Shown: positions 50,458-59,118, counted from the stretch's first letter. The stretch: 64,000 nucleotides of DNA from Anaerosalibacter massiliensis (GCA_000751555.1 CCEZ01000044.1:1-64000); one strand, 5' to 3'. A program made the numbers and translations. Notes: a model not told the origin generated them from the sequence alone.

Positions 50458-50475
50458 CATTCGTATACTAACGAA
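50458..50475. promoter_or_regulatory. Palindromic CATTCGTATACTAACGAATA site upstream of the precursor
   Basis: TTCGT and ACGAA flank ATACTA (50460-50475). The word CATTCGTA is shared with sites at 49877 and 50705. A regulator binding site is possible; none of the cassette genes is an obvious regulator. Confidence 0.35.
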
Positions 50476-50577
50476 TAAAAGAAACAAAATATTTATCACA
50501 AAAGTAGGTTAAATCAATTTGATTATATTGAATGGTATCTAGGGTAATAGAAATATGAACTATTACTTTTTCCTCTG

Positions 50578-50615
50578 TCCTTCTTTTAAAATATCTTTTT
50601 ATTTTTAAAGAAGGA
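50578..50615. repeat. Hairpin in the intergenic region before the precursor
   Basis: TCCTTCTTTTAAAA and TTTTTAAAGAAGGA pair with one mismatch around ten bases. The region 50280-50846 is otherwise very AT-rich, with no gene that I accept. A 19-residue open frame at 50318-50377 (plus strand) is discussed under findings. Confidence 0.55.
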
Positions 50616-50846
50616 TATACATATAATAACTGAAAGATATATTTATTAAGTACTTTAATATATATATTCTACTTAAACTCTAGAATACCTTCCTAATTAA
50701 TAAACATTCGTAATACAATTATAGACATACTTTTAGTTAATAAAAGATTTTTCTTGAAAATCAATAAATATATATATATTTATTTTTAAGACTTATGATT
50801 ATTTTTTAAGGCTAACTAAAATCTTAAATAACAAAAATTTTTCTGT

Positions 50847-50939
50847 AAAGAATACAAAGATTTATATATATTAAAAATTATAGAAAGATATGTTCAAGGA
50901 AGAAAAATTGAAGAGCCAAAGTTTTAAAGAAATACTTTT
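50847..50939 (+). pseudogene. Direct repeat copy B: decayed 3' end of guaD
   Basis: These 93 bases copy 46502-46605, the last 92 bases of guaD plus 12 after it, with an 11-base deletion and a few substitutions. The words AAGAGCCAAAGTTTTAAAG (codons for EEPKF, stop) are unchanged. Nothing upstream resembles the rest of guaD. A terminator follows, as after the intact copy, although of different sequence. The remnant marks the right border of the peptide cassette. Confidence 0.88.
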
Positions 50940-50946
50940 GAGAATG

Positions 50947-50986
50947 AAAAGTTCCTAACATTCAAAAATGCTAGGAACTTTTTTTA
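50947..50986. terminator. Terminator after the guaD remnant
   Basis: AAAAGTTCCTA and TAGGAACTTTTTTT form an 11-base stem around a 14-base loop with a T-run on the plus strand and an A-run on the other side. It lies a few bases after the duplicated guaD end. Confidence 0.8.
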
Positions 50987-51068
50987 AATAAATTATGCCA
51001 TAAAAAGTTAATAAGAGTATGAAAACTAGCACTTGAGATTAAAGAATTAGTTTTTATATATGGCTTAA

Positions 51069-52628
51069 GTCTGTAAATTAGTTTGTGCTTTTAATCTAAG
51101 AGTGATAGCTCTTTTCTAACAAGAAATATTAAACTAGATATAAATGTTAAACTTATATCTTGGTTTTAGTTTGCCAAAGTGTTAGGATAATATACATAAA
51201 ATCTTATAACTTTGACAATAATTCCTATAATGGATAAGTGGGCTTAATAAGTAAGAATTAATGCTTTATTTTCTACTTATTAAACAGTTAATTTTCAATT
51301 AAGCTATAAATCTATTTTAGAGGTAAGGTTCTATCCTTCTTTTAAAATAGATAGTTAATTGATTGAGGATATAATCCCAATTTTTATAGCGTCTATTCCA
51401 CTTTCTCATTACATTTTGACTTGCTAGATAAATCATCTTTTCTAAAAATTGATTCGAGGGAAAGACTGATTTAGTCTTTGTAATCTTTCTAATTTATCTA
51501 TGCAAGCTTTCTATAATATTTGTTGTATACATGATGGTTCTAACTTCATTAGGGAACTTGAAGAATGAGGATAATACATCCCAATTCATATCCCAACTTT
51601 TAATTGCAAATGGATATTTGATGTTCCACTTTTCTTCAAGCTCCTCTAATGCTTCATATGCAATCTCTTCATTGATAGCTGTATAAACTGCCTTAAAATC
51701 TCTTGCAAACTCTTTTTTTATCTTTATAGCTAACATATTTAAAAGAATTTCTAAGCTGATGAATTATACATCTTTGTATTTCAGCCTTAGGGTAGGCAGT
51801 TTAAATGGCTTCTTTAGGACCTGTTAATTCATCAGCACTAAATATCAATGCATCTTCTAACCCTCTATTTTTCAGTTCATTAGGTACTCCTAACCAGAAC
51901 TTCGAAGATTCACTTTTACTTATCCAAATACCCAATATATCTTTAAATCCATCTAAATCAACCCCTAGTACTACATAAGCTGCCTTATTTTTAACTTGAC
52001 CATCCTCTCTAACTTTGTAATGTATTGCATCCATAAAGACAAAAGGATATATTGGTCTTAAAGGCCTGGTTTAACATTCTTTTATTTCAAGAATTAACCT
52101 ATCGATTATTTTACTAACCATTTCAGCAGACATTTCAATTCCATAAATATCTTTAATTTGGTCATGTATATCCCTTGTAGATATTCCTCTGGCATAAAGA
52201 GAAATCACCTTTTGTTCTATCCCAGATATATTTCTTTTATTTTTAGGTACAACTACTGGTTCAAATTCACCATTTCTATCCCTTGGTATATCTACATCCA
52301 TCTCTCCAAACTGAGTTTTTACAGTTTTTTGTGAATATCCATTTCTACGATTATCAGTTTGTTTATTCTTTTTATCCCCTTTAGAATATCCTAATTCTAC
52401 TTCAAGTTCTGCCTCTAACATCTCTTGTAAAGCATCTTTAAAAATCTCTTTTAAATATGAATGAAGGTCTCCTGCTCTCTTCAAATTTTCATCATTAATC
52501 ATTTCTCTTAAAACTTCTTTTGGTAATATATTCATAAAAATGCTCCTTTCTGGTTTTTATTATTATCTTAATTCTTGCCAGAAAAGAGCATTTATTTTTC
52601 ACTTGAGCACAGATTTATTTACACTACC
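51069..52628 (-). mobile_element. Degenerate IS256-family insertion sequence
   Basis: The outer ends are imperfect inverted repeats. The left end (51069 onwards) reads GTCTGTAAATTAGTTTGTGC and later GCTCTTTTCTAACAAG. The right end, on the minus strand from 52628, reads GGTAGTGTAAATAAATCTGTGC and later GCTCTTTTCTGGCAAG. Between them lies a frameshifted IS256-type transposase. The TGTAAATAAAT-TTGTG end is typical of clostridial IS256 members. No convincing target duplication is seen, so the element is old. Confidence 0.75.
51317..52535 (-). pseudogene. IS256-family transposase, broken by frameshifts
   Basis: The transposase can be followed through four pieces. The N-terminal part is 52535-52071 (MNILPKEVLREMINDENLK, YARGISTRDIHDQIKDIYG). 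The catalytic part is 52034-51801 (MDAIHYKVREDGQVKNKAAYVVLGVD; VLGVDLDG and SADELTGPKEAI, where the family has DGLTG). A further part is 51736-51494 (ending YTTNIIESLHR). The C-terminal part (KWNRRYKNWDYILNQLTIYF) ends at 51317. At least three frameshifts and a stop separate them, so no active transposase can be made. Confidence 0.88.
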
Positions 52629-52663
52629 ATAAAATCCACGATTAAAAAATCGTGGATTTTATT
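52629..52663 (-). terminator. Terminator after the frameshifted secreted protein
   Basis: AAAATCCACGATT and AATCGTGGATTTT are perfect arms with a 4-base loop, downstream of the stop codon at 52681. Confidence 0.8.
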
Positions 52664-52680
52664 ATTTAAATTAAATTAGT

Positions 52681-53314
52681 TTATTTTTGCCAATTAAAAT
52701 TTTTAGAAAACATACCTTTTTCTAGAGAATATTTGAAGTTAGCATCTGCTACATTGCTATAGTATCTAATTGTACCTTTGATTAAGATATAATAATCTAC
52801 TTGAGTTCGACCACTAACAGTTAGAACTCCATTTTTTGCGTTAGCACTACTTCTACTATTTGACAAACTTACATTGCGAGTGTTTCCATATAAACTCCAA
52901 CCATGATCACGTGCTCTTTCTATTCCATAGAAAGAACCTTTTGCATAATATTCATAAGTACAAGATAGAGTAAGTTTTGTATTGGCTACTGGTCTAAATT
53001 TGTTGGAAAGAGAAACAGTATCTATATATGTTGTTACTTCTACTCAAGGATGTTTTTGGATTTATTTTGTAAGATGTTTCTAAATTAGAATTTTCAAAAT
53101 CTTTTTCCATACTATTTAGTGATTCCATTACTTTATCTAATTCTTCAATAGAATTTACTTCTATTGGTACAACACCTTCTGGTAACTCCTCTGCTTCTTT
53201 GAAACCGTAACTATCAGCTTTTTTTAATAAATCGTTTTCATTTTCTGCATAGCTTGTTATTCCAAAGCTACTGCAAAGTAAAATAATAGATAAAACAATA
53301 CTTAATTTTTTCAT
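52681..53314 (-). pseudogene. Secreted protein gene with one frameshift
   Basis: The N-terminal part (from 53314) has a Sec signal peptide (KKLSIVLSIILLCSSFGITSYA) and an acidic region ending near SYKINPKTSLSRS. Then the frame changes at about 53030-53040. The next frame continues TYIDTVSLSNKFRPVANTKL, YEYYAKGSFYGIERARDHGW, and ends SLEKGMFSKNFNWQK at 52681. One inserted base (or two lost) reconciles 634 bases to about 211 residues. I do not recognise the family; the C-terminal half looks like a beta-sandwich domain. Confidence 0.75.
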
Positions 53315-53373
53315 GTGTATCCCCCTTTATTATTTAAATTAAAATATTAAACACATGTTTAATATTTTATTCT

Positions 53374-53499
53374 CTATTTTATTTTGCGAAAAATTTTAAC
53401 TATTACCATAAAAGCAACTAAACATATAATAATAGTTAAAACTAAACTTTTTATCATTGGGATAAGGTTAGGTATAGCTTTTATTATAGTTTCTATAAT
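53374..53499 (-). CDS. Possible 41-residue membrane peptide with ATT start
   Basis: A frame closed upstream by TAA runs 41 codons after a perfect ribosome binding site AAGGAGATGAT, but begins with ATT ATA rather than ATG, GTG or TTG. The peptide has an amphipathic N-terminus (IETIIKAIPNLIPMIKS), one membrane span (LVLTIIICLVAFMVIV) and a basic tail (KIFRKIK). The first ATG inside would give only 27 residues. It lies upstream of the frameshifted secreted protein on the same strand. An ATT start is rare, so this is tentative. Confidence 0.35.
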   Translation of the reverse strand: MIETIIKAIPNLIPMIKSLVLTIIICLVAFMVIVKIFRKIK

Positions 53500-53680
53500 A
53501 TCATCTCCTTAAATAATATTAGTTTTAATATAACATTATTTATGTGTAATGTAAAATTTTTCCCAAAATAGATTTTTATCTATATTGAATTATCACAATG
53601 TTAACTTGTTTTTAATATTAAAAGGTAGAATAGGAAATGATACAAGAGATACACCGGAACCATTTTAAAGAGACTCATTT

Positions 53681-53711
53681 GTAGGTAGGTGTACAGACCT
53701 ACCTACATTAC
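53681..53711. terminator. Hairpin with perfect 10-bp stem
   Basis: GTAGGTAGGT (53681-53690) and ACCTACCTAC (53697-53706) enclose GTACAG and are followed by ATTACTTTTTT on the plus strand. No gene ends here on the plus strand; it may be a remnant. The rest of 53500-53843 holds nothing I recognise. Confidence 0.6.
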
Positions 53712-53886
53712 TTTTTTGTGCCTGGATTATTTAATCGTTTATTTAGAAAACAAACTAAGTTCAATTAAAAAATAATAACAGTGAGATTAAGAATGCTTAG
53801 CAAATCTAAAAAACTAAAAACAGAAAAAGAAGCTTATTAAATATGAACTGACCCATGTCAAGTAGACAGATAATTTAATTAAAATA

Positions 53887-54708
53887 TTATGCACTTATAG
53901 ATGCGTGGTTTCGATATTCTAAAGGAGCCATGCATCCTAACTTTTTTTGAAATCTTTTTTCGTTGTAAAATTTAATGTATTCAACTATTTTTTCTATTAA
54001 TTCTTCAAGAGATTTAAACTTCTTTCCATAAAACATTTCAGATTTTAATATACCAAAGAAACCTTCCATAGGACCATTATCTATACATTTACCAACCCTG
54101 GACATACTCTGGGTCATTCCAGCTTCTTCAATCTTGCTTTTAAAGGTATTTCCAGTATACTGAAACCCTCTATCACTGTGAAATATAGGTTTTGCGTCAG
54201 GATATTTTTGGGTTGCTTTGTCAAACATTTTAAACACAAGTTGATTATTGTTTTTAAAGGAAAATTCATATTCAATAATACTATTATCATAAAGATCCAT
54301 GATCGGACTTAAATAAAGCTTTCTATTATCTCCAGAAATTGAAAATTCAGTTACATCTGTAAGCCACTTTTGATTAGGAAACCTAGCAATAAAGTCTCTT
54401 GATAGAACATTTTCTTTTATATACTCTGGTTTTATTCTCTTACGATTAACTTTCTTTTTTCTAATCCTAGCTTTAATACCTAAAATATTCATAAGTCTAT
54501 ATATGTATCCTTCAGAGAATGATTTATGGTTTAATTTGTTTATGAACATGGTCATCCTTCTATATCCTAAAATCCCATTGAAGGTTGAGTGATATTCATT
54601 AATTAATGAACAAAGTAATTCATCTTGCTTTTCTTTTTCAGGCTTAATCCTATTTCTATATTTGTAGTATGCACTTCTTGAAACTCCTAAAACTTCACAT
54701 AGCATCAT
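53887..54708 (-). CDS. IS3-family transposase orfB (DDE integrase)
   Basis: This 273-residue part contains the rve/integrase core. The DDE residues are seen in WLTDVTEFSI (first D), IFHSDRGFQYTG (second D) and SRVGKCIDNGPMEGFFGILKSE (E). The N-terminal HTH_21 region includes YKYRNRIKPEKEKQDEL and GYRRMT. The ATG at 54708 is only nominal: the frame is open upstream to a run of nine A bases near 54800. A -1 slip there would make an OrfAB fusion, the usual form of the active enzyme. Confidence 0.92.
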   Translation of the reverse strand: MMLCEVLGVSRSAYYKYRNRIKPEKEKQDELLCSLINEYHSTFNGILGYRRMTMFINKLNHKSFSEGYIYRLMNILGIKARIRKKKVNRKRIKPEYIKENVLSRDFIARFPNQKWLTDVTEFSISGDNRKLYLSPIMDLYDNSIIEYEFSFKNNNQLVFKMFDKATQKYPDAKPIFHSDRGFQYTGNTFKSKIEEAGMTQSMSRVGKCIDNGPMEGFFGILKSEMFYGKKFKSLEELIEKIVEYIKFYNEKRFQKKLGCMAPLEYRNHASISA

Positions 54709-54764
54709 TATTGTATATCCTTTATCCTTAAAAAAATCTATTGTTTTGTATTCTGCTTCCTGTC

Positions 54765-55469
54765 TTACTTTCGAGATTGAAGTTGTTGTTCGAATTCCTC
54801 TTTTTTTTTAAGAACTTTAAGTTCAAATTCTCTTCTTTTTCTTAATGCTTTTTCTTTTTCTAGTTCAAGCTTTAGTTTTTCAACTTCAGTTAAATTGCTT
54901 TCATCAATTTCTGACTTTGGCTTTGGTCCACGCTTTTGATATTTTAAAGCTTCTGGTCCTTTGTTTATATATGCCCTTGTCCATTTATATACAAGTGCAT
55001 AGGTAATTGAATACTTATCAGCTGCATCTTTATAACTCATGTCATTTTCAATAACCCATTTTACTATCTCTAATCTTTCTTCAAATGTGGTTTTTCTTGA
55101 TTTCATAGTATAGATATCTCCTTTAGGATCATAATCCTTTATTTCTATACCATTATACCATTTATTAACCCAGCTATTAATAACCCCTGCGACAATATTA
55201 TATTTAGCAGCTAAGTCTGGTAGCGAATATTTGCCTGAGATATATTCTTCTATTACTGATAATTTAAACTCTTTACTATATGAACGATTCTTATTTGATA
55301 TTTCAAATGCACTAGCCCCATGTTCTTTGTATGTTAGGTACCACCTACGTACAACTTCTTTTGTAGTTCCAATTTTTTTAAAAATATCTCTAAAACTAAC
55401 TTTTCCTTTTTCATAATCCTTACAAGCTTTAATTTTTACTTCTTTACTGTATTTTGGTTTTCTTCCCAT
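54765..55469 (-). CDS. IS3-family transposase orfA (helix-turn-helix)
   Basis: This 234-residue protein has repeated helix-turn-helix units (YSKEVKIKACKDYEKGKVSFRDI at 5-50; YSKEFKLSVIEEYISGKYSLPDLAAKYN at 64-110; FEERLEIVKWVIENDMSYKDAADKYS at 128-172). A leucine-zipper-like coiled coil (about 190-230) precedes the shift site AAAAAAAAAG. Three tandem HTH units make it longer than the usual 90-170-residue OrfA of the family, as in IS150-type elements. Confidence 0.9.
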   Translation of the reverse strand: MGRKPKYSKEVKIKACKDYEKGKVSFRDIFKKIGTTKEVVRRWYLTYKEHGASAFEISNKNRSYSKEFKLSVIEEYISGKYSLPDLAAKYNIVAGVINSWVNKWYNGIEIKDYDPKGDIYTMKSRKTTFEERLEIVKWVIENDMSYKDAADKYSITYALVYKWTRAYINKGPEALKYQKRGPKPKSEIDESNLTEVEKLKLELEKEKALRKRREFELKVLKKKEEFEQQLQSRK

Positions 55470-55840
55470 AAAAAAATACCTCCAAGTAGATAGTCTATTT
55501 TTAATTAATTAGACTGTCTACTTTGGAAGTATCATATCAAAAAATTCTAGGGTCTTCTTTTAATATAAAACTATACTTTAATCCTGTTAAGATAAATGAA
55601 ATATAGTTTTTATTATAATAAGCAGACAACTCTGCCTTAACTTTATTTGTATTAAATTTTTTTTATCTTTTATTATAATGCTTATTTAGTATATTTGAAG
55701 AATCTTTATTTATTTTGTTCCTGATATTTTTTTATATTAGGCTTGTTCTCTAATATATGAGTTAACTTATATATTTTATATAAGCCAGTTATTGTGAAAT
55801 CTGTATATTTTCCTTTAGATTTGTGTAAAATCAAATATTT

Positions 55841-55956
55841 TTATCTTATTTCATTTGTTGAAAATATAGATACCTTAATTGTCTCATTATAATTTTTATA
55901 ATCATAAATTCTTTTACTTATATATGTTCTATTATTAATTTGAATTTGTTCCATAA
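55841..55956 (-). pseudogene. Broken small ORF with good ribosome binding site
   Basis: An ATG at 55956 after AAGGAGGAATTAATT gives MEQIQINNRTYI and then stops in a TATATATAA run. A two-base slip in that run would continue as SKRIYDYKNYNETIKVSIFS to 55841. I do not recognise the product. The surrounding 55540-56227 region has no other gene that I accept. It contains an 11-base inverted repeat (55997-56007 and 56015-56025, ATTGCTTAAGG) and a fragment of IS256 end at 56187. Confidence 0.35.
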
Positions 55957-55996
55957 TTAATTCCTCCTTAATCTTCTTTAAAATACAGAGCTATGT

Positions 55997-56025
55997 ATTG
56001 CTTAAGGAATATTACCTTAAGCAAT
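55997..56025. repeat. Perfect 11-bp inverted repeat
   Basis: ATTGCTTAAGG and CCTTAAGCAAT enclose AATATTA, about 40 bases upstream of the broken small ORF on the minus strand. It could be an operator or a terminator relic. Confidence 0.6.
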
Positions 56026-56186
56026 ATCCTTTATAATAGAAAGATTTCTTTAGCTAAATTTGGGTTCTAAAATTAAACACCTCCTTACTTCTATTAAAAA
56101 CCTCATGTAAACTATAGTAAATTTTGAATTACACAATCAAAAATATGAATATCTTGAAATAGTGTGGTGTCTTGTTTTATATTAAA

Positions 56187-56214
56187 AAAAGAGCATTTAT
56201 TTACACTACCGTAA
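56187..56214. mobile_element. Fragment of the IS256-type terminal sequence
   Basis: AAAAGAGCATTTATTTACACTACC repeats the end of the element at 52582-52628 (read as two words, AAAGAGCATTTATTT and ATTTATTTACACTACC). The 23 bases between the two ATTTATTT words are missing. A deletion between those words explains the difference. It is a relic of a second copy of the same element. Confidence 0.65.
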
Positions 56215-56227
56215 GCTATCCTAATTC

Positions 56228-56515
56228 TCAATAGATTGTTATTAATATTTGATTTGCTAATTTAATTTCATTTTTTACTGAATTGTTTATCCAGACACGT
56301 ACTTTAGGATTTTTGGATTCATTTATTATTTTTAGGATTTCTCTCTTTTGAATTTCGTTATAAGTAGTTTTAACTATATTCGACCTGAATAGTTCTTTTT
56401 GATTTTGAATTCTTCCTATGATAATTTTAGTATTGTTATCAACTTTTATGCTTATATTATCCCCACTAGTTTTCTTTTTTCCTGTATTATAAGCAGGATT
56501 TAGCCATATATACAT
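56228..56515 (-). CDS. Hypothetical 95-residue protein after VanZ
   Basis: This is a basic, soluble-looking 95-residue protein (MYIWLNPAYNTGKKKTSGDN; IIIGRIQNQKELFRSN; IINESKNPKVRVWINNSVKN). It has no signal or membrane span and I do not recognise a family. The start overlaps the VanZ stop by 16 bases, so it is translationally coupled to it and was probably inherited as a unit with the VanZ gene. Confidence 0.55.
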   Translation of the reverse strand: MYIWLNPAYNTGKKKTSGDNISIKVDNNTKIIIGRIQNQKELFRSNIVKTTYNEIQKREILKIINESKNPKVRVWINNSVKNEIKLANQILITIY

Positions 56516-57180
56516 AGTATATCTTCATATTTAGTTATATCTCCAAAATAATCTTCTGTACCCTGCTTTCCATAATTCAAGACTTCAATATTTTCTTCGA
56601 TATAGTTTGTTCCTAAATTTGAAAATAGCAAACTCTTGTCATATACAAAAATTGTTGCAATTCCGCTACCTACCATAATTAATAATATTAAAATTGTTTT
56701 ATTTAATAATTCAGTTCCTTTTAAGTCAGATGTAAATCTTCTTATAAATACTGCACCTAAGACTCCACCTAAACTATTCAATATAACATCATCTATATCA
56801 GTACTTCCTAATCCAAAAATAAATTGTAATAATTCAAATGATACACTTACAGATATAATAAATACTAATATATTCTTTATAGAAAGATCGGGCTTTTTTA
56901 TACTAAAAATTACACCCATAGGAATAAATATTATTATATTACCTAATATGTTTAATATGACCCTCATTGTGCTAATACTTCCGTCGAGTATCATTTCTAC
57001 AATAGAGTAAAAAGGAATTAAATTAACACTTCTAAATCCTATATTGGATATTTTATGCAACGAATAAAGCGGAATACCCTTTAAAAGTATTATTTTTACT
57101 ACTATTAGAAAACAAACTATACTAATACAATTAATTACTAATTTACTTTTCTTGCAACCTCCAAAATTATCTTTTCCCAT
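56500..57180 (-). CDS. VanZ-family membrane protein
   Basis: This 226-residue protein has about five transmembrane segments. The VanZ-type core is VNLIPFYSIVEMILDG, ILNILGNIIIFIPMGVIFSI, SVSFELLQFIFGLGSTDIDDVILNSLGGVLGAVF. VanZ in enterococci raises teicoplanin resistance; most relatives have unknown roles at the cell envelope. The first 261 bases are duplicated at 59370-59630. It follows the ABC exporter and a broken small gene on the same strand, two bases after a TGA. Confidence 0.85.
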   Translation of the reverse strand: MGKDNFGGCKKSKLVINCISIVCFLIVVKIILLKGIPLYSLHKISNIGFRSVNLIPFYSIVEMILDGSISTMRVILNILGNIIIFIPMGVIFSIKKPDLSIKNILVFIISVSVSFELLQFIFGLGSTDIDDVILNSLGGVLGAVFIRRFTSDLKGTELLNKTILILLIMVGSGIATIFVYDKSLLFSNLGTNYIEENIEVLNYGKQGTEDYFGDITKYEDILCIYG

Positions 57181-57183
57181 GTT

Positions 57184-57389
57184 TCACCATTTTCTTTTTC
57201 TTATTATAGTTATTTTTTCAGAATTTATTATTACATAATTGATTTTATTTTTAAATTCTTTATATTCAATATTATCTATTTTCTCTATTATACTGTAATA
57301 CTCAAAACCATAACAGAAGTATTAAACTCTGTTTCTACTCTTCTTTCCAATAAAAGATCATAAAAGGGTTTGTTTTCGGTAATATTCAA
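57184..57389 (-). pseudogene. Frameshifted small gene between the ABC exporter and vanZ
   Basis: A TTG at 57389 with AGAGGTGATCTATC before it gives 33 codons (MNITENKPFYDLLLERRVET...) and then a stop. The next frame continues without ATG as GFEYYSIIEKIDNIEYKEF, NKINYVIINSEKITII and ends at the TGA just before vanZ. One indel near GAGTTTAATACTTCTG joins the two parts into about 68 residues. The family is unknown. Confidence 0.5.
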
Positions 57390-57402
57390 GATAGATCACC
57401 TC

Positions 57403-59118
57403 TTAATGAATATTTTGTAATTCCATAGCTGAATTATTATTTCCAATACTAAACATATAATAAAAATAACCTTTATTCTCTATCAACTTTTCTAAGTTAC
57501 CAGATTCAATTATTTTTCCATCCTTCATAACCAATATTTCGTTATATTTACTCAATATATTCTCATCCAATTGATGAGTTATAGCTAATATAGTTGCATC
57601 TAAATTAATTAATGTACTTTCTATTTCACTTGCCATAACTTTATCTAAAGCGGATGTTGCCTCATCCACAAGTAGAATTTCTGATTCTCTAATCAATGCC
57701 CTAGCTATAGCAACTCTTTTTAGTTCTCCACCAGACAACTCTACTCCACCCTCACCAACTATCGTATCTAGACCTTCTTGGTGCATACTTACAGTCTTTG
57801 TCAACCCTGATTGTTTTAATGCCTTATTAAGTTGTTCTTCAGTACAATCATTATATAGACAGATATTATTCTTCAGAGTATCTCTAAACATAAATACATT
57901 TTGCTGTATTAGGGTCACCTTCTTATAGTAGGACTTTGGATCAAATGATCTAATATTTTCATCATCAAAGATAATCTCTCCTTGATAGTCAGTGATTTGA
58001 TTCATTAATATCTTTAATAAGGTAGTTTTACCACATCCACTTTCTCCCACTATGGCATATTTCTTACCTTTTTCTAATTTCATACTTATATTTGATATTA
58101 CGTCTTTTTGATCTTCATATGAATAGGTTAGCCCTTCTATGCTAATTATATTTTTTAATTTAAATTCTTTGTTACCCTGCATTACATCCTGTATATTATT
58201 ATTAATAAGTTTTTCTTGTATCTTCTCTATAACTTTATCAACAGATTTTATTTTTGTAACATACATAGAAATAGATATAAGTGGATTTACTATATAGTTC
58301 ATAAGCTGAACAGCAGCAATCATTGACCCAACTGTTATATTACCCTTCATAACAAAGTAACCAGAAATTAATAGATTCATAAAAAATATTGCAAATCCTG
58401 ACACAATAGATATAGCTCCTTGAAATCCATCGAAGGCATCAGACTTAAACTTTGAAATTTCAGCATCACTATTATCTTTTAAGGTAACAGTACATACTTT
58501 TTCCTCAATATTAAACCCTTTAATTACCTCAAACCCTTGAGCAATTTCTTTGATTCGATTAACAAATCTCTCTAAGTCTTCAAGATATTTCCCCTTTAAA
58601 GCTTGGTTCTTCTTGATAAATAATTGTGGTATAACCACCGGGATCCATCCGAATGCAATAATTACTAATGTTAGATAAATATTAATACGTAATAATAAAA
58701 ATAAAGATACTATAAATAATAAAACATCTTTAAAAATACTTATTATACTTTTAAGATAATTATCTTCTATCACTTTAATATCATTATTCAATAATGATAT
58801 TAGTTCTGAACTAGTTACCCTTTTTTGACTATCAGAACCTATAAAACTCTCAATAATGGATTGTTTATAATCTATCATAACTGCTTTATTTAAAGCTGCA
58901 CTACTCACTTTTGATGAAGTTTCAAATATGAATACTGATAATAAAAAAAGTATTGAATATACTGCTAAGGTAGCAATATTATAGCTTAATGTTCCAGTTG
59001 CGGTATCAACAATTGTTTTAAAAAGTATAGCTTGTAAAGCTTCAACAACTGACACAGCTACAACAAAGACAATATTTACTAGTATTAATAGTTTATGATT
59101 TAAGATATTTTTTTTCAT
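57403..59118 (-). CDS. ABC exporter with fused membrane and ATPase domains
   Basis: This 571-residue half-transporter has six membrane spans in residues 10-290 (LILVNIVFVVAVSVVEALQAILF; NIATLAVYSILFLLSVFIFET). Its ATPase domain, residues about 330-560, has Walker A GESGCGKTT, Q-loop LIQQNVF, signature VELSGGELKRVAIARAL, Walker B ILLVDEATSALD and TH in LAITHQL. It is of the peptide/lipid/drug exporter type. No peptidase C39 domain is present. It leads the cluster that includes VanZ; substrate unknown. Its upstream gap (59119-59369) is AT-rich with no gene. Confidence 0.9.
   Translation of the reverse strand: MKKNILNHKLLILVNIVFVVAVSVVEALQAILFKTIVDTATGTLSYNIATLAVYSILFLLSVFIFETSSKVSSAALNKAVMIDYKQSIIESFIGSDSQKRVTSSELISLLNNDIKVIEDNYLKSIISIFKDVLLFIVSLFLLLRINIYLTLVIIAFGWIPVVIPQLFIKKNQALKGKYLEDLERFVNRIKEIAQGFEVIKGFNIEEKVCTVTLKDNSDAEISKFKSDAFDGFQGAISIVSGFAIFFMNLLISGYFVMKGNITVGSMIAAVQLMNYIVNPLISISMYVTKIKSVDKVIEKIQEKLINNNIQDVMQGNKEFKLKNIISIEGLTYSYEDQKDVISNISMKLEKGKKYAIVGESGCGKTTLLKILMNQITDYQGEIIFDDENIRSFDPKSYYKKVTLIQQNVFMFRDTLKNNICLYNDCTEEQLNKALKQSGLTKTVSMHQEGLDTIVGEGGVELSGGELKRVAIARALIRESEILLVDEATSALDKVMASEIESTLINLDATILAITHQLDENILSKYNEILVMKDGKIIESGNLEKLIENKGYFYYMFSIGNNNSAMELQNIH

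Larger units (their letters stand above)
53844..55539 (-). mobile_element. IS3-family (IS150-like) insertion sequence
   Basis: The left end begins TGAACTGACCCATGTCAAGTAGACAG (read in two parts, 53844-53869). The right end, on the minus strand from 55539, begins TGATATGATACTTCC then AAAGTAGACAG. The shared core AGTAGACAG and the TAAT.TAATTAAAA that follows mark the terminal inverted repeats. Both end in TG as expected for IS3 members. The element carries orfA and orfB in the -1 frameshift arrangement and looks intact. No clear 3-base target duplication is visible. Confidence 0.85.

Noticed and set aside
56041-56100. Small ORF after GGAGGTG at 56080 on the minus strand
   Set aside because: The only start is a GTG inside the ribosome binding site and the frame closes after eight codons.
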